This document shows, one piece after another, positions 45,346 through 54,197 of a stretch of 64,000 nt of DNA (its first letter is position 1; every line of letters starts with the position of its first letter). The notes under the pieces are model-generated. The model worked only from the letters and a program-made list of their open reading frames with translations. It was not told where the DNA came from and made no database searches. The DNA is from Sphingomonas_R arantia. Lineage in GTDB: Bacteria > Pseudomonadota > Alphaproteobacteria > Sphingomonadales > Sphingomonadaceae. The translations under genes and the position numbers were made by a program. Where the stretch lies: the NCBI RefSeq assembly GCF_042682045.1, contig NZ_JBHUGS010000002.1:744001-808000 (forward strand), in the 5' to 3' direction.

Positions 45346-45816
45346 TCAGCGCAGCACGCCCTGGAAAGCGAACTGGCCGGATGCCCCCGCCGCGACCGGC
45401 GTCAGCCGCCAGCGGACGGCGACGACGTCGTCCGGCGTCGCGGGGCGCATCCCGCCGCCCGACGCCGCGGTGCGCAGCGTCGGCAGCGGTGCGAACGTCT
45501 TGCCGTCCAGCGACACTTCGGGGGCCGGCGTACCGGGCGCCACGCCGCGGAACGCGATGCCCTTGGGCACCGGGTTGGCCAGCACGACATCGTCGAGCGG
45601 CCGGCCGCTGGTGTTGCGATACGCCACGACGAACGTGACCCGGTCGCCCGGGATGACCTTCTGCGGCGTGACCATGTCGACGCGCGTCGTGCCGTCTGGG
45701 GCCGCCACGCGCTTCTCCACCAGCATCCGGCTGGTGATCTCCAGCGGCGGGGCCGCCACGGCCGCACTGGCCATCATGGCGACAAGCGCCAGGGTCGCGA
45801 ATTTCACGATGTACAT
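45346..45816 (-). CDS. Exported DUF11-domain protein, 156 aa
   Basis: Signal peptide (1-22, ending ASAAVAA), then a single DUF11 domain: RMLVEKRVAAPDG, IPGDRVTFVVAYRNTS, LDDVVLANPVPKGIAF and a C-terminal strand GASGQFAFQGVLR. ATG at 45816 follows GAGGAA. Starts 11 bases after the stop of the upstream gene. Second gene of the operon; probably an envelope subunit. Confidence 0.75.
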   Translation of the reverse strand: MYIVKFATLALVAMMASAAVAAPPLEITSRMLVEKRVAAPDGTTRVDMVTPQKVIPGDRVTFVVAYRNTSGRPLDDVVLANPVPKGIAFRGVAPGTPAPEVSLDGKTFAPLPTLRTAASGGGMRPATPDDVVAVRWRLTPVAAGASGQFAFQGVLR

Positions 45817-45827
45817 GTTGCTGTTCC

Positions 45828-46724
45828 TCACTGGATGATGACCTGGAAACTGATGGTGCGGGCGCCGCCGGCGGTCGGCAGCGCGACGGTGACGCGCGTG
45901 CCGTCGCACCCGCCCGGATCGCCGTCGTCCGCGTCGCTGATCGCGACATCGTCGAGCCGCAGGCTGCCGGGGACGTAGCGCGTGCCGGCCGGCACCGGAT
46001 CGTCGACCCGCGCCGCCGTCGCGCCCACGCCCACCCGCGCGCGCAGCGTGTAGGTGACGACCGCGCCCGGCACGCCGCGCGCCGATCCGTCCGGCGCGCG
46101 AACAATCTGGCTCTTCTCGATCGAACCCTCGACCACCGCCGCCGTCAGCACCGGTTGGATCAGCGACGCGCTTCCGCCCGTCTGGCCGACCACTGCATCC
46201 GCACCGCCATCGCCTGCGCCCGCGAACACCGTGCCGGGCGCGTCCGCCCCGGTCGCCGTGCGCGCTTCGATCGTGACGTTGCCGTCCGCCGTCGCGTCGC
46301 TGCCCGCATTGGCCGACAGGATCACCACGAACGCCGCGGTGCCGCCCGCCGCGATCGGCGCGGTCGCGCCGCCGTCCACGATGCCGCCCTCGTCGGGTCT
46401 GCCGTCGCCGTCCGCGTCGCGCGCGATCGCCACAAACCGCCGCCCGGCGGGGACCACCGGCACGCTCAGCACGAACGCCTCGCGCCCGTTGCCGCGGTTG
46501 ATCAGCAGGAACGGCACATGCGCCGGGTCCGCCGCCGCGATGTCGGGCCGCGCGGCCAGCGCCACGTCCAGCCGCTCGTCGATCGTGGTGGCCGCCTCGT
46601 TGCTGCGCGTGGCCAGGGACTGCTCGCCCGCGACATACTCGGCGTCGGCGACGTTGCGGATGACGACGCCAGCGCCGGTCCCGCCCTGCGCAGCGGCGAC
46701 CGACGGCTGGCTTAGCCCGAGCAT
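45828..46724 (-). CDS. Exported DUF11-domain protein, about 298 aa, start uncertain
   Basis: First gene of the DUF11 operon. From the ATG at 46724 the protein begins MLGLSQPSVAAAQGG, only the tail of a signal peptide. The same frame stays open to a stop at 46855-46857 and encodes RYRGVRRVCVGIAA just before that ATG, which would complete a classic signal, but no ATG, GTG or TTG exists there; a non-standard start (for example ATT at 46841) or a sequence error is possible. The mature part has NVADAEYVAGE, an acidic loop DADGDGRPDEGG (calcium-binding-like) and a C-terminal DUF11 domain (GVPGAVVTYTLRARV ... VDDPVPAGTRYVPGS). Confidence 0.7.
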   Translation of the reverse strand: MLGLSQPSVAAAQGGTGAGVVIRNVADAEYVAGEQSLATRSNEAATTIDERLDVALAARPDIAAADPAHVPFLLINRGNGREAFVLSVPVVPAGRRFVAIARDADGDGRPDEGGIVDGGATAPIAAGGTAAFVVILSANAGSDATADGNVTIEARTATGADAPGTVFAGAGDGGADAVVGQTGGSASLIQPVLTAAVVEGSIEKSQIVRAPDGSARGVPGAVVTYTLRARVGVGATAARVDDPVPAGTRYVPGSLRLDDVAISDADDGDPGGCDGTRVTVALPTAGGARTISFQVIIQ

Positions 46725-46862
46725 CGCCGCGATCCCGACGCAGACGCGCCGGACACCGCGATACCGCGTGCGAAAACCGCCCGATCCCCCGTCCTGTCGC
46801 AGAAAATTGCCCCCGGCGCCGTCGCGGCGCAGGAGGAAAATGCGATTGCGTGATTAATCGGG

Positions 46863-46901
46863 AACTAAAGAACCGAAGCGGTGTTTACACCGATCCGGTT
46901 C
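46863..46901 (-). terminator. Long dyad between regulator and DUF11 operon: terminator or operator
   Basis: Nested inverted repeat 46870-46901: outer arms GAACCG/CGGTTC, inner arms GGTG/CACC with a TAAA loop, and only one mismatch in between. On the minus strand TTTAGTT follows. This fits a terminator for the upstream regulator gene (40 bases past its stop), an attenuator for the DUF11 operon, or the regulator's own operator. Confidence 0.55.
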
Positions 46902-46906
46902 GACAT
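46865..46906 (-). CDS. Possible 13-codon leader ORF over the dyad
   Basis: ATG at 46906 with GGAAGG five bases upstream encodes MSNRIGVNTASVL and stops at TAG, spanning the whole hairpin. Well-placed ribosome site; no homology judgement possible. Translation would block folding of the hairpin. Confidence 0.3.
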   Translation of the reverse strand: MSNRIGVNTASVL

Positions 46907-46940
46907 TGCGACCTTCCGCTACACCTGATGGTCGTCGAAC

Positions 46941-47402
46941 CTACGCTTGATCCGCCAGATAGCGCTCGATCGCCGCGGCCGCCTTGTCGCTCAGCGCGAC
47001 CTCCACCCGGCGCCGGTCGCCGACATCGTCGGTCCGGACGACCAGTTCCAGCCGTGCCAGCTGCTCGATCCAGCGCTGCGACGTTGTGATCGGCGCATCC
47101 GCGGCGGACACCAGCGTCTTCACGTGCATCGTCCGGCGCTCCGCCCGCGCGACATACAGCGTCAGCAGCATGTCCCAGGCCGGCTCGTGGAACAGTTCGG
47201 CCGGGAAAAACGCGCGTCTGCGCCGGCGATGCTCGCGCAGTTCCCGGCACCGCATCAGGATGTCCCCCTGCGCGACCGGTTCGTCCACCACGCTCGGCAC
47301 TGCCGCGATCCGGTCGGCACGCGCCTCCAGTTCGTCGGCCAGCTCGCGCAATTCACACGAAAGGTCGCGGACCTTCTGCTGGACGAGTCCCGTCTTTAAC
47401 AT
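46941..47402 (-). CDS. Winged-helix (MarR-like) regulator
   Basis: 153-residue DNA-binding protein. The N-terminal coiled-coil helix (VRDLSCELRELADELEARAD) probably dimerises. The winged helix spans about 65-150, with AWDMLLTLYVARAERRTMHV, the recognition helix region ITTSQRWIEQLARLELVV, the wing DDVGDRRRVEVALSD and terminal helix AAAAIERYLA. Lies just upstream of, and in the same direction as, the DUF11 operon, so it is a candidate regulator of it. ATG at 47402 after GGGGG. Confidence 0.78.
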   Translation of the reverse strand: MLKTGLVQQKVRDLSCELRELADELEARADRIAAVPSVVDEPVAQGDILMRCRELREHRRRRRAFFPAELFHEPAWDMLLTLYVARAERRTMHVKTLVSAADAPITTSQRWIEQLARLELVVRTDDVGDRRRVEVALSDKAAAAIERYLADQA

Positions 47403-47754
47403 AGCCCCCGACCGAACAGGACTAACGCTACATTTACCAATTCACACATCGTCGAAACCCCCGCCCGAACAATTGAACCATATTGATCAGATTATTCGGA
47501 ACGTATCAAACTGTTGCCGATCGCGTTTAGACCAACGTCTATGATCTACTGACCGCGGCGCGCGCATTTCATGGAACCAGTCAAAACCATTTGATTCCGG
47601 TCGATGGATGTTTTCGACTTTGGTCGCTCCTCACAGGTCCGTTTCTTACCGGCTCCCCGAATCACGATGTTCGTCGCACCGGCAGCGGCGCGGATTCTGC
47701 GGTTTCTCGCTCACGCGGCTTGCCGTCCGCGCGCCAGTCGTCAAAAGACCGGGA
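47403..47754. other. 352-bp gene-free, relatively AT-rich divergent region
   Basis: Separates the winged-helix regulator (minus) from the phospholipase-D-family gene (plus) and must hold both promoters. It is clearly less GC-rich than its surroundings between 47430 and 47620. I see no tRNA, no strong terminator and no convincing ORF. The frame of the downstream gene is open from 47608, but that part lacks coding character. Confidence 0.5.
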
Positions 47755-49251
47755 ATGAGCGATCCCGATCCAGCCACCCCGGATTTCTTCCGCCCCGGCC
47801 ACAACAGCTGGTGCGTCGACCAGGCCGATCGGTTCGCCGTCGTGATCGACGCCGCCAACTATTTCCGGCGCGCGCGCGAAGCGATGATGAAGGCCGAACG
47901 CCGCATCATGCTCGTCGGCTGGGATTTCGACGCCCGCATCAAACTGCGCGGCGAACCGCTCGAACCCGGCGAGCCCGAGACGGTCGGCGAGTTCATCCTC
48001 TGGCTCGTCGAACGCAAGCCGACACTTGAAGTCTTTCTCCTCCGCTGGGACATGGGCGCGATCAAGTCGCTGTTCCGCGGCCGCACGATCTTCACGCTGC
48101 TCCGCTGGATGCGCCACCCGCGCATCCATACCAAGCTCGACGGCAAGCACCCGACCGGCGCGTCGCATCACCAGAAGATCGTCGTGATCGACGACATGTT
48201 CGCCTTCTGCGGCGGCATCGACATGACGTCGGACCGCTGGGACGACCGCCACCATGCCGACGGCAATCCGTTCCGCGTCCGCCCCAACGGCACGCCGCAC
48301 CCGCCCTGGCACGACGCGACCAGCGCGATGTCCGGCCCGATCACGCAACGCTTCGGCGACATGGTCCGCCACCGCTGGATGCTGGCCGGGGGCATGAAGG
48401 TCGACGCGGTCATGGGCGGCGTCGATTGCTGGCCGGACTCGCTCGACCCCGATTTCCGCGACGTGCCGGTCGCCATCGCGCGCACCCATCCCGACATGCC
48501 CGACCTCGAACCGGTCCACGAGATCGAGCAGCTCTATCTCGACATGATCGCGGCCGCGCGCCGGCACATCTATGCCGAAAGCCAGTATTTCGCGTCGCGC
48601 CGCATCGCCGAGGCGATCGTGAAGCGCCTGCAGGAGCCCGACGGTCCCGAGATCGTGCTGGTCAATCCGCTGACCGCCAATGGCTGGCTCGAACCGATCG
48701 CGATGGACACCGCCCGCTCGCGGCTGGTCGAGGCGATGCGCAAGCTCGATCCGCACCAGCGGTTCCGGATCTACCACCCCTTCACGCGCGACGGCGAGGC
48801 GATCTACGTCCACGCCAAGGTGATGATCGTCGACGAACACATGATCCGCGTCGGCTCGTCCAACATGAACAACCGCTCGCTCCGACTCGACACCGAATGC
48901 GACGTCGCGGTCGATCTGCGCGCGGACGAGGAAGATCCGCGCCGCGCCCGGATCGGCGCGATCCGCAACTCGCTGATCGCCGAGCATCTGGGTGCCGAAC
49001 AGGATAAGGTCGCCGACCATATCCAGGCGACCGGATCGCTCATCGCCACGATCGAGGCCCTCCGCGGCCCCGGTCGCTCGCTCCGCCCCTACGAGACGCC
49101 CGACCTCGGCACCGTGGAGAAATGGCTCGCCGACAACGAGATCCTCGACCCCGAAGGCCCCGGTGAAATGTTCGAAGGCCTCTCCAAACGCGGCCTCTTC
49201 CGCCGCGCCCACGCGTGGCGCGCGGCTAGGCGCGAACGGCGCGGGCGCTAA
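47755..49251 (+). CDS. Phospholipase D family protein
   Basis: 498-residue cytoplasmic-looking PLD superfamily enzyme with two HKD motifs: HHQKIVVIDD (about 137-146), followed by FCGGIDMTSDRW, and HAKVMIVDEHMIRVGSSNMNNRS (given as HAKVMIVDE then GSSNMNNRS; from about 352). Both catalytic histidines and lysines are present. Could be a phospholipase D, cardiolipin synthase-like or phosphatidyltransferase enzyme; no transmembrane helices at the N-terminus argue against classic cardiolipin synthase. ATG at 47755; an upstream in-frame ATG at 47608 lacks coding-like sequence. Confidence 0.85.
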   Translation: MSDPDPATPDFFRPGHNSWCVDQADRFAVVIDAANYFRRAREAMMKAERRIMLVGWDFDARIKLRGEPLEPGEPETVGEFILWLVERKPTLEVFLLRWDMGAIKSLFRGRTIFTLLRWMRHPRIHTKLDGKHPTGASHHQKIVVIDDMFAFCGGIDMTSDRWDDRHHADGNPFRVRPNGTPHPPWHDATSAMSGPITQRFGDMVRHRWMLAGGMKVDAVMGGVDCWPDSLDPDFRDVPVAIARTHPDMPDLEPVHEIEQLYLDMIAAARRHIYAESQYFASRRIAEAIVKRLQEPDGPEIVLVNPLTANGWLEPIAMDTARSRLVEAMRKLDPHQRFRIYHPFTRDGEAIYVHAKVMIVDEHMIRVGSSNMNNRSLRLDTECDVAVDLRADEEDPRRARIGAIRNSLIAEHLGAEQDKVADHIQATGSLIATIEALRGPGRSLRPYETPDLGTVEKWLADNEILDPEGPGEMFEGLSKRGLFRRAHAWRAARRERRGR

Positions 49252-49262
49252 AACCCCGCCCA

Positions 49263-49332
49263 GTTCCCCGGCGAAGGCCGGGGCCTAGACGCAACCGCTT
49301 CACCTAGGCCCCGGCCTCCGCCGGGGCACAAC
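49263..49332. repeat. Palindromic intergenic repeat, family A, copy 1
   Basis: 70-bp element with imperfect inverted ends (TTCCCCGGCGAAGGCCGGGG against the mirrored arm) and central GCAACCGCTTCACC. A near-identical copy lies at 59559-59630 in the same orientation. It sits between convergent genes and may also end transcription. Confidence 0.85.
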
Positions 49333-49341
49333 GCCAAACCC

Positions 49342-49956
49342 TCAGCGCACCAACGCAGCCGCAGCCTCAGCCGCCGCCCGCACAGCGTCAGCATCCAGAT
49401 CGCCAGCCGGCACCAGCCAGGACCCACCCACACACAACACCTGCGGGATGGCCAGCCACTCCGCCGCAGTCGCCTGCGTCACGCCCCCCGTGGGACAGAT
49501 CGCGATCTTCCCGAACGGCCCGAGCAGGCTCTTGAGTGCCGGAATGCCGCCATTGGCCACCGCAGGGAAGAACTTGAAATGCCGCAACCCAAGATCCAGC
49601 CCGAGCATGATGTCGCTCGCATTCGCCACGCCCGGCAGGAACGCGATGTCCGCCGCATCCGCCGCCTTCGCCAGCTTCTTCGTCAGCCCCGGCGACACGA
49701 TGAACGTCGCCCCCGCATCCTGCGCGCGCGCCAGGTCGTCCGCGTTCAGCACGGTGCCCGCACCCACGATCGCGCCCTCGACCTTCGCCATCTCACGGAT
49801 CACCTCCAGCGCGCTCTCGGTGCGCAACGTCACCTCCAGCACCGGCAGGCCGCCGGCGACCAGCGCCTCCGCGATCGGGCGGGCGTGGGCCGCATCCTCG
49901 ATCACCAGCACCGGGATCACGGGGGCCGCCCGCATGACCTTTTCGACGGATTTCAT
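49342..49956 (-). CDS. eda: 2-keto-3-deoxy-6-phosphogluconate aldolase
   Basis: 204 residues. Splits KDPG into pyruvate and glyceraldehyde-3-phosphate, the last step of the Entner-Doudoroff route. Schiff-base lysine K128 in RHFKFFPA, catalytic Glu E41 in LEVTLRT and phosphate-binding CPTGGV are intact. ATG at 49956 overlaps the glk stop by four bases. Last gene of zwf-edd-glk-eda. Confidence 0.95.
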   Translation of the reverse strand: MKSVEKVMRAAPVIPVLVIEDAAHARPIAEALVAGGLPVLEVTLRTESALEVIREMAKVEGAIVGAGTVLNADDLARAQDAGATFIVSPGLTKKLAKAADAADIAFLPGVANASDIMLGLDLGLRHFKFFPAVANGGIPALKSLLGPFGKIAICPTGGVTQATAAEWLAIPQVLCVGGSWLVPAGDLDADAVRAAAEAAAALVR

Positions 49957-50921
49957 GCCGGGTACGCTCCTGCAAAGGCAGCCGCCGCCCCGAACAGGCC
50001 CGGCTGCGGATGGGTGATGAACTTGACCGGCATCGCCGACATGATCCGCTCGAACCGCCCTTTTGCGACGAACCGCTCGGCAAAGCCAGACGTCGGCAGA
50101 TGATCCGCGATCCGCAGGCCCAGACCGCCCGCGATCACCACCGCATGCGCGCCGTGCGCCAGCGCCAGATCGCCCGACACCGCACCCAGGCTCAGGCAGA
50201 ACCGATCGAGTGCCGCCGCCGCCCGGCTGTCGCTGCCGTCCAGTGCAGCGGCCCACAGCATCTTATCGTCGCGATAATGTTTCGCGGTCCCATGCGGATC
50301 GGGCAACGCTTCGTAGATATTGACCAGCCCCGGTCCCGACACGATCCGTTCGATCGACACGCGGCGATACTGCTTGCGCAGCGCCGCCAGCATGCGGTCC
50401 TCCAGCGCATCCAACGGCGCGAAATCGACATGCCCGCCCTCGCACGGCAGCACCTGATAACCGCTCGCGGTCCGCAGCAGATGCGCGACGCCCAGCCCGG
50501 TCCCCGGCCCGACGATCGTGATCATCCCCGTCTCGGGCAACCCCACATTCGGACCACACAGATGGCGCAAATCACCCTCGCCCACCTGCGCCACGGCATG
50601 CGCCACCGCCTCGAAATCATTGACCAGGACATAGTCGTCCACCCCCAGCCGCGACTTGATCAGCGCCGGGCGGATCACCCAGGGATTGTTGGTCAGCTTC
50701 AGCACCTCGCCGCCGATCGGCGTGGCGACCGCGATGCCCGCCGCGCGCGGGATCGGCCGGCGCATTTCCTCGCCCGCAGCCTCCCACGCCAGCCGCAGAC
50801 TGCCATGTTCCGCGGTCTTCAGCGTCACCGGTTCACCCAGCGACTGCACGCGCCCGCCGCTCACCTCGGCAATCGCGAAGCGTGCGTGGGTTCCGCCGAT
50901 GTCGACGGCGACGATTTCCAT
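49953..50921 (-). CDS. glk: Glucokinase
   Basis: 322-residue ATP-dependent glucokinase of the Glk (not ROK) family. Phosphate-1 motif VDIGGTHARFA, substrate loop NNPWVI, catalytic Asp in LVNDFEAVAHAV, GPGTGLGVAHL, EGGHVDFAP and VIAGGLGLRI. The ATG shares one base with the edd stop (TAATG). Confidence 0.93.
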   Translation of the reverse strand: MEIVAVDIGGTHARFAIAEVSGGRVQSLGEPVTLKTAEHGSLRLAWEAAGEEMRRPIPRAAGIAVATPIGGEVLKLTNNPWVIRPALIKSRLGVDDYVLVNDFEAVAHAVAQVGEGDLRHLCGPNVGLPETGMITIVGPGTGLGVAHLLRTASGYQVLPCEGGHVDFAPLDALEDRMLAALRKQYRRVSIERIVSGPGLVNIYEALPDPHGTAKHYRDDKMLWAAALDGSDSRAAAALDRFCLSLGAVSGDLALAHGAHAVVIAGGLGLRIADHLPTSGFAERFVAKGRFERIMSAMPVKFITHPQPGLFGAAAAFAGAYPA

Positions 50922-52744
50922 TACAATCCTCCTGCGGCCAGCATGGCCGATGCGCCGCGTTCCGCCTCGTCCGCACCGTGGCGCATGAACGCGAACAGTT
51001 CGCGCCCCGTGCCGATCGGTGCCGGCGGCGGCGACGCATCCACCCTGGCCGCCCATGTCTCCGCATCGACCAGCACGTCCAGCGTTCCGCGATCACCCGA
51101 CACGCGGATCAGGTCGCCGTCCTGCACGCGCGCCAGCGGCCCGCCCGCCAGCGCCTCGGGCGACACGTGGATCGCCGCCGGAACCTTGCCCGACGCGCCC
51201 GACATCCGCCCGTCGGTGACCAGCGCCACCCGGAACCCGCGATCCTGCAGGATGCCGAGCGGCGTCGTCAGCTTGTGCAGTTCCGGCATCCCGTTCGCGC
51301 GCGGCCCCTGGAACCGCATCACCAGCACCAGATCGCCGGTCAGCGTGCCGGCCTTGAACGCCTCCAGCACCGCATCCTGATCGGTGAACACCCGCGCCGG
51401 CGCCTCGATCGTCCAGCGTTCCGGGTCGACCGCACTCGTCTTCATCGTCGCCCGGCCTAGATTGCCCTGCACCAGCCGCATGCCGCCATCGGGCAGGAAC
51501 GGATCGGACACCGGCCGCAACATCGTGCGGTCGAGCGGCTCGGCCGGCCCGTCGACCCAGGTCAGCCCATCGTCGACCAGCAACGGATCGCGCGCATAGG
51601 CCTCCAGGCCCCCCTCCGCGATCGTCAGGATGTCGGCATGCAGCAGCCCGTGGTCGATCAGCGTGCGGATCACATAGGCCATCCCGCCCGCCGCCTGAAA
51701 ATGGTTCACGTCGCCCGATCCGTTCGGATAGACCCGCGCGATCAGCGGCACGACCGCCGACAGCCGGTCGATATCCTCCCAGTCGATGACGATCCCCGCC
51801 GCCCGCGCGATCGCCGGAATGTGGATCGCATGGTTGGTCGACCCACCCGTCGCGAGCAGCCCGACCACCGCGTTCACGATCGCTTTCTCGTCCACGCAAT
51901 GCCCGAGCGGCCGGTAATCGTTCCCGTCCCAGCCAATCGCCGCCACACGCTGCGTCGCCGCCCGCGTCAGTTCGGTGCGCAGCCGCGTCCCCGGATTGAC
52001 GAAAGCCGCGCCCGGCACGTGCAGGCCCATCACCTCCATCATCATCTGGTTGCTGTTGGCCGTACCGTAGAAGGTGCAGGTCCCCGCGCCGTGATAGCTG
52101 GCCGACTCCGCCTCCAGCAGCTCGGCGCGCCCAACCTTGCCCTCGGCATAGAGCTGCCGGACGCGCTGCTTCTCTTTGTTCGCCAGCCCCGACGGCATCG
52201 GCCCGGCCGGCACCAGCACGGTCGGCAAATGCCCGAACCGGAGCGCGCCCATCAGCAGCCCCGGCACGATCTTGTCGCAGATGCCGAGCAGCGCCGCGCC
52301 CTCGAACATCCCGTGGCTGAGGCCGATCGCGGTCGACATCGCGATCGTATCGCGGCTGAACAGCGACAGCTCCATGCCCGCCTGACCCTGCGTCACGCCG
52401 TCGCACATCGCCGGCACCGCGCCCGCCACCTGCGCCGTGGCACCCACCTCGCGCGCGAACAGCTTCATCTGTTCGGGGTAGCGGTGGTACGGCTGATGCG
52501 CCGACAGCATGTCGTTGTACGCGGTGACGATCCCGATGTTCATCGCCCCGCCCGCGCGGATCACCGCCTTGTCCTCGCCGCTCGCCGCAAAGCCGTGCGC
52601 CAGGTTGCCGCAGCCCATCCGGCTGCGATCCACGCCATGGTCCCGCGCGCGCGCGATCTGGTCGAGATAGGCGGTCCGCCCCTCCCGCGATCGTTCGATG
52701 ATCCGCTCCGTGACGGCGGCGACGACGGTTGCGATCTCAGTCAT
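50921..52744 (-). CDS. edd: 6-phosphogluconate dehydratase
   Basis: 607 residues, usual length. Converts 6-phosphogluconate to KDPG. IlvD/Edd family with Fe-S cysteines in MGCGNLAHG, PAMCDGVTQGQAG and GICDKIVPG, plus TGGSTNHAIHIPAIARAAG and VTDGRMSGASGK. ATG at 52744 overlaps the zwf stop by eight bases. Confidence 0.96.
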   Translation of the reverse strand: MTEIATVVAAVTERIIERSREGRTAYLDQIARARDHGVDRSRMGCGNLAHGFAASGEDKAVIRAGGAMNIGIVTAYNDMLSAHQPYHRYPEQMKLFAREVGATAQVAGAVPAMCDGVTQGQAGMELSLFSRDTIAMSTAIGLSHGMFEGAALLGICDKIVPGLLMGALRFGHLPTVLVPAGPMPSGLANKEKQRVRQLYAEGKVGRAELLEAESASYHGAGTCTFYGTANSNQMMMEVMGLHVPGAAFVNPGTRLRTELTRAATQRVAAIGWDGNDYRPLGHCVDEKAIVNAVVGLLATGGSTNHAIHIPAIARAAGIVIDWEDIDRLSAVVPLIARVYPNGSGDVNHFQAAGGMAYVIRTLIDHGLLHADILTIAEGGLEAYARDPLLVDDGLTWVDGPAEPLDRTMLRPVSDPFLPDGGMRLVQGNLGRATMKTSAVDPERWTIEAPARVFTDQDAVLEAFKAGTLTGDLVLVMRFQGPRANGMPELHKLTTPLGILQDRGFRVALVTDGRMSGASGKVPAAIHVSPEALAGGPLARVQDGDLIRVSGDRGTLDVLVDAETWAARVDASPPPAPIGTGRELFAFMRHGADEAERGASAMLAAGGL

Positions 52745-54197
52745 TCCAGCTCACCCCGTCCCGCTCGGTCAGCGCGATCGCCGCCGATGGCCCCCATGTC
52801 CCCGCCGCATAGGGTTTCGGCTCCATCCCGTTGGCGCCCCAGCCGGCGCGGATCCCGTCGATCCACTCCCACTGCGCCTCCACCTCGTCGCGCCGCACGA
52901 ACAAAGTCGGGTCGCCCTCGATCAGGTCGAGCATCAGCCGCTCATACGCGATCCGCCGGCGCGTATCGGCAAAGGCATTGGCCATTCCGATATCCAGCGG
53001 CACCTCGCGCAACCGGATCCCGTCGCGGTCCAGCCCCGGCACCTTCGTCATCATCGTCAGGCGGATATTCTCCGCGGGTTGCAACCGGATGACCAACCGG
53101 TTCGGCTGCGTCACGGCGCCCTTGGTGGCGAAGATCGAATGCGGCACCGGCTTGAACTGGATCACAATTTCCGAATGGCGCGACGGCATCCGCTTGCCGG
53201 TCCGCATGTAGAACGGCACCCCGGCCCAGCGCCAGTTGTCGACATGCGCCTTGATCGCCACGAACGTCTCGGTCGACGATTGCCGGCCCAGCTCGGTCGC
53301 ATATCCCGCCACCGGCTGCCCGGCGACCGCACCCTCGCCATATTGCCCGATCACGCTGTTGCGCGCCGCATCGACCGCATCGATCCGGCGCAGCGAGCGC
53401 AGCACCTTCACCTTTTCATCGCGGATCGCGGTCGCGTCGAACTGCGCGGGCGGCTCCATCGCCACCAGCGCGAGCAGCTGGAGCATATGGTTCTGCAGCA
53501 TGTCGCGCAGGCTGCCGGACCCGTCGAAATAGCCGGTCCGGCCCTCCAGCCCGACCGTCTCGGCGACCGTGATCTGGACATGGTCGATGCCCGTCGCGTT
53601 CCACAACGGCTCGAACAGCGTGTTGGCAAAGCGCAGCGCGAGCAGGTTCTGCACCGTCTCCTTGCCCAGATAATGGTCGATCCGGAACGTCCGCTCCTCC
53701 GGAAACACCGCCGCGACCGCATCGTTGATCACCCGGCTCGACGCCAGGTCCGCGCCCAGCGGCTTCTCCAGCGCCAGCCGCACCTCCGGCCCGGTCAGCC
53801 CGGCATGGCTCAGCCCGGCGATCGTCGCGCCGAACAGGCTCGGCGCGGTCGACAGAAAGATCGACAGCCCGGTCCGGCCGGCGTCGCCCACCGCATCGGC
53901 CAGCGCCACGAACTGTTCCGGGTCCGCCGCATCGACCGGTACGTAGCGCAGCCGATCGAGGAACCGCGTCACCGCGGCGGGCACCAGCCGCTCGACGTCG
54001 ATATGCTCTTCCAGCGCCTGCGCCGCGACCGCGCGATAGCCCTCGTCGTCCAGCGTGCTGCGCGCCGTCCCGACGATGGTCAGGCTAGGCGGCAGCAACC
54101 CGTCCGCGTCCAGCCCGAACAACGACGGCAGCAGCATCCGCTGCGCCAGGTCGCCGGTCGCGCCGAACAGCAACAGTGCGTCCGAAGGATGCTGCAT
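52737..54197 (-). CDS. zwf: Glucose-6-phosphate 1-dehydrogenase
   Basis: About 486 residues. Oxidises glucose-6-phosphate with NAD(P)+. Nucleotide-binding FGATGDLAQRMLLPSL near the start, active-site RIDHYLGKETVQN (His and Lys) and FYMRTGKRMPSRHSEIVIQF (given as two parts, FYMRTGKRM and EIVIQF). ATG at 54197 is preferred, with AGAGGA eight bases upstream; ATG at 54224 is possible. First gene of the operon, divergent from the phasin gene across about 224 bases. Confidence 0.95.
   Translation of the reverse strand: MQHPSDALLLFGATGDLAQRMLLPSLFGLDADGLLPPSLTIVGTARSTLDDEGYRAVAAQALEEHIDVERLVPAAVTRFLDRLRYVPVDAADPEQFVALADAVGDAGRTGLSIFLSTAPSLFGATIAGLSHAGLTGPEVRLALEKPLGADLASSRVINDAVAAVFPEERTFRIDHYLGKETVQNLLALRFANTLFEPLWNATGIDHVQITVAETVGLEGRTGYFDGSGSLRDMLQNHMLQLLALVAMEPPAQFDATAIRDEKVKVLRSLRRIDAVDAARNSVIGQYGEGAVAGQPVAGYATELGRQSSTETFVAIKAHVDNWRWAGVPFYMRTGKRMPSRHSEIVIQFKPVPHSIFATKGAVTQPNRLVIRLQPAENIRLTMMTKVPGLDRDGIRLREVPLDIGMANAFADTRRRIAYERLMLDLIEGDPTLFVRRDEVEAQWEWIDGIRAGWGANGMEPKPYAAGTWGPSAAIALTERDGVSWND

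Noticed and set aside
47505..47540. GGAAC ... CGTT pair upstream of the phospholipase-D-family gene as an EcfG promoter
   Set aside because: The halves are 21 bases apart, outside the 16-17 allowed.
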